DNA of 64,000 bases. It comes from Pampus argenteus. Taxonomy: Eukaryota > Chordata > Actinopteri > Scombriformes > Stromateidae. The stretch is from contig CM072873.1 of NCBI GenBank assembly GCA_036937835.1, positions 14,310,001-14,374,000 of the forward strand, read 5' to 3'. The position numbers were made by a program, and so were the translations under genes. The notes beneath the pieces were generated by a model. That model was not told the DNA's origin, did no database searches, and saw only the letters and a list, made by a program, of their open reading frames with translations. Shown piece after piece: positions 50,201 to 56,800 of this stretch (positions are counted from its first letter, which is position 1; each line of letters opens with the position of its first letter).

Positions 50201-50552
50201 CACAAACCTTTTTTAAATACCACTACAACATAACAATGCAGATGGCTACATGAGCGTTATCCCGCTGCAGGGCCTGGACGTCTACCTGACATCATGATAC
50301 AGCTAGCTGCTGCTTCAGTAAGCCGCTGTGCAGCTGTAACGTTTAGCAATCTGACAAATGACAGTATGCACGTCTGGCGCAGTGCAAACACACGTTTAAA
50401 AAGGACATTGCGATGCCGTGCTTGCAGGCTTACCTCGGGATGCAGTTCGGGGAGGATCCGTCTATCTCCCATGTTGCAAACAGGTTCATGGGGACCGGTC
50501 TGTTGAGAGCCCCGCTCCCGGGGAAACTCAACCGGCCACTTCTCTCCGCCAT
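10140..50552 (-). CDS. pacs2: Phosphofurin acidic cluster sorting protein 2 (complete, 24 coding exons)
   Basis: Cytosolic sorting adaptor that binds acidic-cluster cargo and works in endosome/TGN traffic, ER-mitochondria contacts and apoptosis signalling (family knowledge). Coding exons, high to low: 50434-50552, 23924-24011, 23509-23598, 22392-22517, 21287-21449, 20951-21024, 20765-20845, 20270-20329, 20017-20171, 19764-19854, 19251-19322, 18883-19007, 18601-18733, 18124-18228, 17844-17950, 17534-17688, 17230-17340, 16802-16910, 13621-13663, 13418-13460, 13038-13173, 12437-12657, 12029-12142, 10140-10258. They sum to 2640 bases, 879 residues plus stop, with every phase matching; human PACS2 is about 889. 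The N-terminus MAERSGRLSFPG favours PACS2 over PACS1. All introns are GT-AG except intron 20 (GC-AG). Intron 1 is 26.4 kb. The start is the ATG at 50552, matching the family N-terminus; an in-frame ATG at 50687 would add 45 residues. Confidence 0.96.
10372..10640 (+). repeat. Miniature element, CTGCAACTAACGATTA family, copy in pacs2 intron 23
   Basis: Begins GCGCTGCAACTATTACTTTC with GTTATCGAATA, continues TTCAATTAACTGAATAATC, and ends in a degraded tail. This is the order of the widespread fish hAT-like miniature element. Diverged but recognisable. Confidence 0.55.
10731..11119 (+). mobile_element. Tc1/mariner-like transposon, internally deleted
   Basis: Inverted ends are visible: CTGTGCAAAAGGTTTAGG on the left (about 10738-10755) and, in reverse, CTGTGCAAAGGTTTTAGG on the right (about 11097-11114), both bordered by TA. 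Inside, on the plus strand, CAGCATGACAATGACC encodes LQHDND, the transposase motif that normally reads HDNDPKHTA and carries a catalytic Asp. TACCAGAAACACTGTG and CGAGGAGGACTGCTGCTG match the transposase C-terminus, with frameshifts and stops. At about 390 bases against the usual 1.3-1.6 kb, the 5' two thirds are missing. It is a dead copy. Confidence 0.8.
13174..13417 (-). other. pacs2: pacs2 intron 20, GC-AG type
   Basis: The donor reads TCAG|GCAAGC (GC at 13416-13417) and the acceptor is CTCTTAG at 13174-13175. Joining there gives SATS-GDSDDAAP exactly as in the family; no GT near the junction keeps both the frame and the conserved residues. GC donors normally need a strong AG|GCAAG match, as here. 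Confidence 0.8.
13621..18733 (-). CDS. pacs2: pacs2 exons 13-19: Akt/14-3-3 site and C-terminal core
   Basis: Exons 18601-18733, 18124-18228, 17844-17950, 17534-17688, 17230-17340, 16802-16910 and 13621-13663 encode about residues 415-669. RRGRSTSLKERQ (serine at about residue 429) keeps the RxRxxS Akt motif, equivalent to human Ser437, whose phosphorylation recruits 14-3-3 proteins. The globular core follows: IPRKTVYDQLNHILVSDN, INTSDWQGQYLSDMLQNH, PLVCTCTTADIQAAFNTIV, SHKTPDWLGYMRFLIIPLG, KYLGTIDYRYNSLFQDAAW and AHQLPIAEAMLTYKQKSPDE. A 3.1-kb intron separates exons 18 and 19. Confidence 0.94.
13664..16801 (-). other. pacs2: pacs2 intron 18
   Basis: A 3.1-kb intron. It holds an AT-rich repeat region at 14860-15200, a short CA run at 16326-16355, and otherwise unremarkable sequence. 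Short reading frames on both strands here show no family resemblance. Confidence 0.55.
14860..15200. repeat. AT-rich interspersed repeat with TTTATAAA/ATTAATA words
   Basis: The stretch is built from repeated words (GGTTTATAAGCATTTATTAA, GATTTATAAACA, TAATAAATCATTAATAAAG), some in inverted order. A related fragment (GTATTATAAACCATTTATTA) lies near 33360. It resembles a fish miniature DNA element with TTTATAAA-rich ends; boundaries are not clear. Confidence 0.4.
18883..21024 (-). CDS. pacs2: pacs2 exons 6-12: middle region with basic and acidic clusters
   Basis: Exons 20951-21024, 20765-20845, 20270-20329, 20017-20171, 19764-19854, 19251-19322 and 18883-19007 encode about residues 196-414. 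[20 protein letters not shown] is followed by a basic KPKKQRR block near residues 231-237 that resembles a nuclear localisation signal, then QQNFKQRVVALLKRFRVSDE. An acidic stretch comes next, with EVEEEDLDLD and SGPELDDDD near residues 268-318. PYFEGLSLSSSQTEIGSIHS and MDTFLERLPPSGKMTKTES follow. The exons are tightly spaced (several introns near 100 bases). The acidic stretch corresponds to the autoregulatory acidic cluster of the family. Confidence 0.94.
21287..24011 (-). CDS. pacs2: pacs2 exons 2-5: cargo (furin) binding region
   Basis: Exons 23924-24011, 23509-23598, 22392-22517 and 21287-21449 encode about residues 40-195. Recognisable blocks are CSLTLKKLVVMRELDKELI, GSKRILRSHEIVLPPSGSV, YPHFLKREGNKLQIMLQRR, KNRTILGYKTLAVGSIDMAE and VMQHPTEGGQVLPLC, ending SLSSQPIDHEEAALQGG. 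This is the region known in the family to bind acidic-cluster cargo and adaptor proteins. Introns 3 and 4 are about 1 kb each; intron 3 carries a broken LINE tail and a miniature element. Confidence 0.94.
22772..23095 (-). mobile_element. Degenerate non-LTR retrotransposon (LINE) 3' end in pacs2 intron 3
   Basis: On the minus strand a broken frame reads RDYISLLAWERHGIPQEELE followed by GVARVKDVWISL, then ends in ATGGATGGATGAA. This is the C-terminal end and GGAT-type 3' repeat of a common fish LINE. Stops and frameshifts are present, and only the last ~320 bases remain, as usual for 5'-truncated insertions. I do not assign a clade firmly. It lies in the same orientation as pacs2. Confidence 0.65.
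23205..23345. repeat. Miniature element, CTGCAACTAACGATTA family, partial copy in pacs2 intron 3
   Basis: TAGTAAACTGGACTGTTGG, GACAAAACAAGACATCAGC, ATGATTAATCGAGAAAATAA, TCGTCAGAATAATCGATAAT and a final ATTACTTGCAGTCCTA match the end half of the fish hAT-like miniature element. Confidence 0.6.
24475..24782 (+). repeat. Fish interspersed repeat (GAGGGAAATATC family), copy 1
   Basis: Contains TTTTGGTCTCCACCAATCC, GAGGGAAATATCTGACTC, TTTAGCTGCTAAAAGCTCC and a closing TTAGAGCAGCTTTAA. The opening words recur at 43975-44100 (ACCAACTCCTGAGGGAAATA, TCAGACTC) and the closing word at 44395. Matches an abundant short fish element. Confidence 0.55.
28640..28710 (+). repeat. Repeat pair A, copy 1
   Basis: CTTTTACTCAACAACAGCAA, TACTGTATGTAGTTTATGTA and CAGATTGAGCCTGAAGCTTA recur with few changes at 36145-36214. 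The shared unit is about 70 bases. The wider family is not recognised. Confidence 0.65.
30001..30076. repeat. Compound (TC)n-(AC)n microsatellite
   Basis: About 18 TC units at 30001-30036 are followed by a short unique stretch and about 13 AC units to 30076. A pure, likely polymorphic dinucleotide locus in pacs2 intron 1. Confidence 0.95.
31279..31443. repeat. Three-tier inverted repeat in pacs2 intron 1
   Basis: Outer arms TTAACTGTTTCA (31279-31290) and its complement at 31432-31443; middle arms TTGCTATGGTTA (31331-31342) and its complement at about 31417-31428; inner arms CATTCTAGATGC (31347-31358) and near-complement at 31366-31377 (one mismatch). The order is correct for one nested hairpin, with unequal gaps of about 40 bases on each side. 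It could be a small palindromic DNA transposon with one indel in each half, or a structured element. Confidence 0.65.
35245..35279. repeat. (AC)n microsatellite
   Basis: A pure run of about 17 AC units in pacs2 intron 1. Confidence 0.95.
35430..36110 (+). repeat. Long interspersed fish element, copy 1 of 3
   Basis: Contains CTACAAGTCAAAAGACAGGG, CTTCAACCTGCTCTGAACAC, GAGCTGGCCAATCAGAACAG, AGTGGGCTC, GGCCTTAAAAAGACAGGAGC and a tail AACCTAGAAATGTGC. The same blocks in the same order occur at about 39290-39835, and the opening blocks at 44410-44600. This looks like a non-autonomous DNA element of several hundred bases; no open frame encodes a transposase. A second, similar tail lies at 36275-36310, which suggests nesting. 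Confidence 0.65.
36145..36214 (+). repeat. Repeat pair A, copy 2
   Basis: Second copy of the ~70-base unit at 28640-28710 (CAGCAACACTGTATGTAGAT, TACGTACAGATTGAGTCTGA). It sits between two similar tails of the longer element at 35.4-36.3 kb, as if inserted there. Confidence 0.65.
39290..39835 (+). repeat. Long interspersed fish element, copy 2 of 3
   Basis: Shares TTCAACCTCCTCTGAACACT, GAGCTGGCCAATCAGAACAA, AGTGGGTACACTGGGAAG, GGCCTTAAAGGTACAG and the tail GACCTGGAAATGTGCATCAC, ATGTCCCCTTTAAG with the copy at 35.4 kb. The left boundary is uncertain. Confidence 0.6.
40408..40428. repeat. (GT)n microsatellite
   Basis: About ten GT units, flanked by G-rich sequence, in pacs2 intron 1. Confidence 0.9.
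41192..41522. mobile_element. Miniature inverted-repeat element, 331 bases, with both ends
   Basis: Left end TTAAAGGAATACTCCAC (41192-41208) and right end, in reverse, TTAAAGGGATACTCCAC (41506-41522) differ at one base of 17. The outer TTAA is compatible with a TTAA target (piggyBac-like) but could be part of the ends. There is no coding capacity. This is a clean MITE-type structure in pacs2 intron 1. Confidence 0.75.
43975..44410 (+). repeat. Fish interspersed repeat (GAGGGAAATATC family), copy 2
   Basis: Shares ACCAACTCCTGAGGGAAATA with TCAGACTC, and a closing TAGTGCAGCTTTGA, with the copy at 24.5 kb; the interior here is longer and diverged. Confidence 0.5.
44410..44600 (+). repeat. Long interspersed fish element, copy 3 of 3 (partial)
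   Basis: GGGATATATTATGCTTTTTG opens this copy, followed by AAGTCTGAGGTCAAGTTATG, CTGCAAGTCAAAGGTCAGGG and CTGCAACCTGCCGTGAACAC, matching the 5' part of the copy at 35.4 kb. The 3' part is missing. The ATATTATGC end is typical of a common fish non-autonomous element. Confidence 0.5.
45504..45550. repeat. Compound (GT)n-(AT)n-(GT)n microsatellite
   Basis: GT units, about six AT units, then GT units again within pacs2 intron 1. Confidence 0.9.
45680..45850 (+). repeat. Diverged fish interspersed repeat
   Basis: GTAGACAGGAAAGGTAGGGA, GAGAGAGAG and GATGGCACACAAATAATGG, then TGATCAAAGCTGGAGGTTGC, resemble a frequent fish repeat in which an ACAGACAGGAAAG/GAGAGAG stretch precedes a GGAATGACATGCAACAAAGG stretch. 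A weaker relative lies near 11.56-11.68 kb. It explains an open frame here. Confidence 0.4.
47758..47870 (+). repeat. Fish interspersed repeat fragment (AAAGGATAAGGTGGG type)
   Basis: TTAAAGGATAAGGTGGGCAA followed by TTTTCTATATTTTTCTTATT and GTCAACAAAT matches one end of a common short fish element. The other end was not found. Confidence 0.4.
48893..49022. repeat. Miniature element, CTGCAACTAACGATTA family, partial copy
   Basis: GGCAACTATTTTTTATAATC, GATTAATTGTGATTTATC, TAATTAACAGATTAATTC and the closing ATTGCAGCCCT match the end half of the family seen near 59.8 kb. In pacs2 intron 1. Confidence 0.6.
49424..49640. repeat. Miniature element, CTGCAACTAACGATTA family, second copy nearby
   Basis: AAAGCTGAAACAATTAGCTG, ATAATTATTTAGGTGATTAT, CAGAAAGTTAATCAGCAAC and AAAAATGCCAAATATTTGC, TTATTCCAGCTTCGCAAATG follow the family order. 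It lies about 400 bases from the copy at 48.9 kb. Confidence 0.55.
50434..50552 (-). CDS. pacs2: pacs2 exon 1: N-terminal segment
   Basis: Encodes residues 1-39 plus two bases of codon 40, from MAERSGRLSF to PNCIP. The block PVPMNLFATWEIDGSSPNC is the conserved opening of PACS proteins and continues into exon 2 as RLCSLTLKKL. The start codon sits in ACCATGG, a strong Kozak context. The exon lies in CpG-rich DNA, isolated by 26 kb from the rest of the coding sequence, which is why it could be missed. Confidence 0.93.
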
Positions 50553-50882
50553 GGTCCGGGCTGCGGGTGGGACTGTCCGACACCGAGCTGGGGATTTGTA
50601 AACAGCAGACCGGTGCAGGTGTTGTCTGTGTGTGTGTCTCTCTGTGTGTGTGTGTGTTTGTGTGCGTCCGGGAAGTAGAGCCGTCACTCGCTCACGTTAG
50701 TGCGATGTGAACAGCGGAGGACGAGCTCATTTCTCCGTCCTTGTTGGTCCGGGCAGGTCAGTGTGGTCCTCTGGTGCCAGGGAGGAACTGCAGTGCAACA
50801 GCAGAGTGAACGGACCGACCGCTGAGGTTGTTGTGCCTACCACGCTGCTCTGACTATGAGGAGTGATTAGTGCCACACAGAG

Positions 50883-50900
<18 letters not shown>
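50553..50900 (-). promoter_or_regulatory. pacs2: pacs2 5' UTR and CpG-rich promoter
   Basis: CpG-dense DNA surrounds and precedes exon 1, in contrast with the AT-rich intron and intergenic DNA. It includes a GT-rich stretch at about 50624-50662 and a CCGGGAAG word near 50667. The in-frame ATG at 50687 lies in this region. No TATA box is evident. The transcription start is inferred to lie between about 50600 and 50850. Confidence 0.5.
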
Positions 50901-50915
<15 letters not shown>

Positions 50916-50919
50916 GGGA
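50881..50919. repeat. (GA)n microsatellite
   Basis: An impure run of GA units just upstream of the pacs2 promoter. Confidence 0.85.
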
Positions 50920-52814
50920 GGAGAAGCAGGGTTAAAGGCCGATATAATCTAGCTCCAGTGTATGCCTCTCATGTGTTAGTATACATTCAGCTCACAGAAG
51001 GTAACCATCGGTTTCTCTTAAAGATAATTAACCAGCAATGTTTTTTTTTTAAAAACCACTAAACAACATCTAAACAATATCTACAGAAAGCGGGCGGGGC
51101 AACTTGGGAAACAGGTGACTGAGCAGATACATGACTCAGCAAGCTGGTGAACATAGTGGAGCATTAAGCAGCTAAAGAGCCAGATATTTCCTCCAGGAGT
51201 CAGTAGAGAGCAAAAAAATGTTGAAAGTGAGTGAATATTGGACTTAGATTCAACAGGTGGGCGGAAACACAACCAATTATGTTGGCCCTTTAATGCTATA
51301 TGAATAAATACACAAATAAGCAACTAAGTAACACTATCCCACCCAATGACGTTACACATTATGTTAATGTGAATTTCTCTTAATATTATACTTGCACATC
51401 TGTGATTTTAATTTTACCATGGCGTATTGCATTAACATAACATACCATATTATTATTATTATAATAAATTGCACACTGTATATACTGTTTACACTATGTA
51501 CATTTACACATTAATCAATCAATATTTTGTATATTTTATTTCATTCTCTTCAATTCTCTCATTGTCTTTATCACATACAATATATTTTATTGTAAATGTC
51601 TTCCTTTCTTTTTTATATTATTTATTTATTATTTATTTAATTGTGTGCGTATATTTCTGACAGATATGCATCACAATACCAAAGGCAAATTCCTTGCATA
51701 TGTAAACCTACTTGGTAATTAGCCTGGTTCTCATTCTGATCTGATGCATCACAGTGTTTTGAACTATACACCCTCCCATTATATAAAATAATAAGCTGCA
51801 GCTGGTCAATAATCAAAGCTCTTCTCGTTAATACTTTTTAACCATGTCTTGCATATTGATGATATAGGCTAAGATTGTGCAGCCTGATAAGTTTGGATTC
51901 ATAGTTAAAATATGTGTTCTCACATGCAAATAGTGCAACTGTCATAGATGACAGTTTAATGTCATAGATGACAGTTTAATGTCAGTGACACTCTGCTCTG
52001 TCCTCCTTATCCCGCTCGTCTTGGGCATTAACCACTCCTCATACATTTCTCCAGGAAAAACGTCATTGAAGGTTTCTCCCCGCTGCATTTTGCCGACTTC
52101 GCTGGCAGGTGCAGCCATATGAAGGTCTGGGCGGATCCGAGAAGTGCGTCTGTTTCAGTTCAATTCCCACATGTGTTAATGTACAGTATGTAGAAGCAGG
52201 AAACAGGAGCACTGCTGCCGTCACACAGATGCTTATAAAAGCTTAAATCCTTGCAGTGATAAGTTACAGTTTTTAATTAGATGTTTTCACTCAATGTTCT
52301 GCAGTTAACATTGAATAATAATAAATATTATAATAATGAATACTGATCCATGTATTCCCTGTAATATCCAGCCAGCTGTCATTTTACTACAAGCTGGTGC
52401 TGCCACCGTGTGGTTAAAGCTGAACAGGCTGCGAGTGTCTAGTACAACTATTAAAGTATTTACGTCTCTTCCGTTTTCTTTTTGCTTAACCACTTTACGA
52501 TAAGAGTAACCTACCAGCATCAATATTTCCAGACACTGTATGACACGGACTTGGTCAATTTAAGGATTAGTATGATCTGATGGATAAACTGTATTAATCC
52601 ATGCATAGTGTATCTGGTCAGTATTATTTTGCCAATGACAGCTCGTCTCTTCTGCCTTGTGAAGATGGCTTTTCCTCTTTAATCAGTCCAATGCTCCATA
52701 TGAACATGTACAGATCTGATCTTAATGTCCTGGCTGGATATTAAAGTGTATAAACACACTATGGTAAATATTTTTTATCCGAGTTTGTTTTGTGCTGTAA
52801 TAAGTGAAACACAG
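50920..52814. other. Intergenic region between srsf5 and pacs2
   Basis: About 1.9 kb of AT-rich DNA. It contains a 20-base direct repeat at 51941-51980 and a TATT-rich stretch near 51580-51650. I see no gene, RNA or full mobile element. Confidence 0.55.
51941..51980. repeat. Two-copy 20-base tandem repeat with internal palindrome
   Basis: The unit TGTCATAGATGACAGTTTAA occurs twice without a gap. Each copy, with its flanking base, contains the near-palindrome CTGTCATAGATGACAG. Confidence 0.85.
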
Positions 52815-53812
52815 AACTGTTTGTGTTCAAAGCTTTATTCATTTATACCACACAGACTTATGCATATGAGAGTCTCTCAACCCACATTTACATATTTTAT
52901 AAAACAAGTCACAATTCTTTCTGAACATCACTAAAAAAAAAAAAAATGACAATTTGCAGCGAGTGTTTTATTGGTATCAAATCAAACTGATTTAGAGACA
53001 ATTCTTCCTGCTGAAATAGACACTTTTGTGTTTAGACTCACACCCTATAGGCCAAGGCTGGAGATAAAGAAAAACAACAACAAAAAAAAAGATCACCAAC
53101 ACCAGACAAAGTCCTGATACAGCAGTGTTTGACAAAAAAAAAAAGAAGAAAAAAAAACCCAGATCAAATTCCAATACCATTATAATAGAAAGCTGAAATA
53201 AATCACCAGATGTTTGCATTTCTGTGTTCACATATCAGGGCAGTGAATGCAACATGTGTAGAGGCACGCTGCACCTCATCAGAAGCAGAATCACAGTTTC
53301 ACGGCAATGCCAGGAGCTCGCATTACAGACATAAACATATGTATCAACATTTCCCACCTAACCTTGAACTGCTCTGAACATATGGGGTCAGCACAGCGGA
53401 GTGGATGGAATCACAACATGGCAGACAGCTTGGACAGACTCCAGGTGTTGTAACAGGGATCACTTGATCAAAAGGTTTCCTTTCACTCTGCATTTCATCA
53501 AAACATGAAGGGGCAATTTTTTGATTTTTAAAAAGAGGGAAATGTATACATCACGAAGAAACAGGAAAATAAAATTATTTTATTTCCTCGTGGAAGCGCA
53601 TTTAAACTAAGAATTACAAAAAAAATGAAAAAAATAAAAAAAATGAAGGGAAAAAAATAATCAAAGCCAATGCGGGCACATTAATGACTGAAAGACGCCA
53701 TGAAAAAGGCAATTTCCTCCCCTTCATTAAAAGAAAATCACATGCCACCACACAGGCCTATGGTGTGGTGAGCAACTATCAGTCTATGATGCGGCCTACA
53801 TGTGTACCAATC
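52815..53812 (-). other. srsf5: srsf5 3' UTR
   Basis: About 1 kb of A/T-rich sequence follows the srsf5 stop and ends at a well-placed AATAAA (52834-52839 in reverse). It contains several A runs and no coding signal. Confidence 0.6.
52834..52839 (-). terminator. srsf5: Poly(A) signal of srsf5
   Basis: Minus-strand AATAAA, followed after about 18 bases by CA and a GT/T-rich TTCTGTGTTTC stretch, which is the expected layout for cleavage near 52815. Confidence 0.6.
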
Positions 53813-56800
53813 TCAGTGTTTGCTATCTGCTGAGGCGGAGCGGGAACGTGAACGGGAGCGAGAACGGGAGCGGGAACGGGAGCGAGAACGTGACTGTTTG
53901 TTCTGAGCGGGAACGGGTGAACGGGAGCGAGACCGTGAGCGAGACCTGGAGCGGGACTTGGAGCGGGAGGGGGATCTGCCTGCGGCCTTGCCCCCTCCGG
54001 AGGTCTTCTTCTCTGGAGTGCGACTGAGAGACCGGGAGCGGCTCCTGGAGCGGTTGCGGCTCCTGGAGCGACTCTTTGAGCGGGAGTAGCTGCGGGAGCG
54101 GGAGCGGCTCTTGCTGTGACTGTTGGAAGGAAAGGTCAAGATTTTAATTAGTACAAGTTTACAAACAATCTAATGGCAACATGAAAAAAAAAAAAAAAAA
54201 AAAGATTTACAGATCTTCACAGAATTCTTGCGACTGCGATATTTCTGATTGGCTATCGCCTGTCTGATGGCTAGGGTTTCAGGCACCTGCTGCCTTCATC
54301 CTCCACAATCGATCATACATCTTTCTCTATCTCCATCTCTAACTTTAAAAAACAGAGCTGCTGTGTGACAAGTAACAAAATGATAAAAGTGAAAACAGTA
54401 AAAACGACTCACCTTCTGCTGTCCTCAAAGATTTTCAGCTTGCGTCCATTCAATTCTGTCCCATCAAGCTTGGAGATGGCATTCTTCATATCACTGCGGG
54501 ATGCAAACTCAACCACGCTATGTTAAAGTAAAAACAATATTAGGAGTTTGACAATGACAAGACAAATAATTCATGGTTTGACGAACAGAGGAGCAACTCA
54601 CCCTTCGTTTTTGTTGGGTCTGTGAGCATCCACAAAGGTAACTTCACCTGCTTTTCTCATCAGGTCTTTCAGGTCCTGTTTCAAAGCATAATGTAGGATT
54701 ATTAACAAAGAACAAAGCATGAGGTGCATGTGAGAGCCTTTTCATACCTGGAGGGAGAGAAATGAGCAGGCAGCAAGAAACCAACACAGAGAAACCAGGA
54801 CAATATATGTGATAAGCTCCCTTTTCAGTGGAGGGCATGTAAACAAAAGAGCCACTGAAAATGCTTTGTGAGTTATGGACAAGTGTTGCCTTTTTCTCAA
54901 AACACTTTCAACTCCCATTAAGTGGCTCCATGAATCCGCATTTAACTTCTTAGCTAATCAGCAAAAACCAAATTCACCTCGTCAACATCATGAAACGCCT
55001 GACAATTGTGCACAGGTGACACAGGCTTTAGGGTTTGAATATATTTCAGGTTAAAACCCAATGCATTTTTGCAAGAAGTTAACATTGGATCTTATGTTTG
55101 AATGAGATATAAACTGTATTTTTAGGGGCTGGATGACAATGTTTCTATGGGTAAGTAAACTAAAATCTGATCTGCAGTTTTGTTCGTGTAGCCTACCAAA
55201 ACCAGTTGGCTCAAAAGGCGTTAAGTGTTTTGTACATAATAAAACTGACCCTATTCCTTTTGAGAATGTAACTGTACACCCCCTTACCACCCAACCCTGT
55301 ACAAACCCAATCACATGAGTTTTATGCTACTTACCATTCCAAACCCAGGAAGATATTAGCATAGAGCCACTTGTCCAAATAGCAAATGGGAACCAATGCA
55401 GTGTTAAGCCCTTGAGAAACGACCACGGCCTTGACTCAGCATCCGGCCTCCACAAGTAAGGAACCACCAGAGAGCAAGTAGGTGGAGGGGTGTGCGCCCG
55501 ACTCAACACCCCCCCAGCTCCATCAGCAACAGAAAAAGACCCAAATAGGAGATTGTAGGGGCCGTGGATTTGAGGGGGGTTACAGCAGTCGGGGATGCCA
55601 GCCCACAGAACCTCCAGACTGTGGCTACGGACCTCCTAAGGCTACCGTATCCTGCGCTAGACCACTTTCACCCGCTACGGGGCCCAGCCAAGACTTTAGA
55701 CCGGCGGCAACTGCGTGTAAGGAGAGGCACCAAATGGACACTATTCAGAAAAAAAAACAGCCAGGAGAGGGCGCTATACACACTTCTGACACCTCCGTGG
55801 AGGGTGTGTATTCACCTCTGATACATGGAAACCATATCAGAGCAGCTGATAAAAAAAAGCAGTTAAATGTCTATGTTAGAATGCCCGTCATCAGCAGTAA
55901 CGGGCTTTCTCTGGGAAAAAATGTGGATGGTGGTAAAGTTAAAAAGAAAAGAAATAGGGGTTTTCTAACGCCATTAGCCAATTAACTAATAAGAACAGTT
56001 TGTGTTTTTCCCGTAATCTGTGTATTTATAAAAAAAAAAAAAAAAAAAGACTGACCCGGATCGATCAAATGGATGCAGCGTCATTTAAAAACATGTACAT
56101 TTAAAACTGATGTATACGATTTTAAAAAGGCTGTGTTGTACAATGACGAGAAATGAAAGATTAGTCATCTCTTACCTGCCAGCTGATCCGTGAAGAGAGG
56201 TTCTCCACAATGAGTCTGTGGTCAGTCCGCACAGGAGGGCCGTACCTGTACAGCCAACAAAAAGACACATTTTTTTGTTAAGAGGAGAGGACAAATACTT
56301 TACAGTAAAGACAAAGTACACTCAAATCAAACTGGAAAGCCTTTAGTATTAAATACAGGCCATACAAGTCACCTTGAATCATTCTTGCATAGCCAGGTTA
56401 CTTGTGTTCATTGCAGCTGTATTTATTCTTTGTCAGCGTAAGATCAGCATCAATATTTGAATTAGATTCAGACGTGGAACATTACACTGCTGTAGCTCTA
56501 ATGACTCGATTTTATTCAAGTAAATGCTGCTCATAAGGGGTAAAGCCTCCCATCTGTTTTTATGTATTTTCTGTCACATTCATACAACATATCTTTTGTT
56601 TAGTAAAGTGAAACTCATTTTTACTATTTAACTTATTAATCAGTGCACTTATATAAACACACAGGCCCAGCTATTGTAGTTCACTGTGCTCTAATTGACT
56701 TTGGCACAACAACAGAGTTCAAGAGGATATACATCCTGTATAACCGTCTATCCAGTTTCCTCACAATATATTTGTAAATAATCCATGCTGTGTGAACCTG

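Larger units (their letters stand above)
24012..50433 (-). other. pacs2: pacs2 intron 1 (26.4 kb)
   Basis: The intron runs from the donor after exon 1 (50432-50433) to the acceptor at 24012-24013. It makes up about 65 per cent of the gene. I find no exon with conserved coding character inside it on either strand. Most recognisable content is repetitive: miniature elements, microsatellites and repeat pairs (listed separately). Regulatory elements are plausible in an intron of this size but cannot be seen directly. Confidence 0.75.

Noticed and set aside
53800..54027. Plus-strand frame rich in NGSE/GSGN repeats
   Set aside because: It is the mirror of the Arg-Ser codon repeat in the srsf5 RS domain on the other strand.
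55482..55985. Plus-strand open frame of 167 codons inside srsf5
   Set aside because: It is antisense to srsf5, overlaps the G/C-rich candidate poison exon, shows no domain, and is explained by the low number of stops in G/C-rich sequence.
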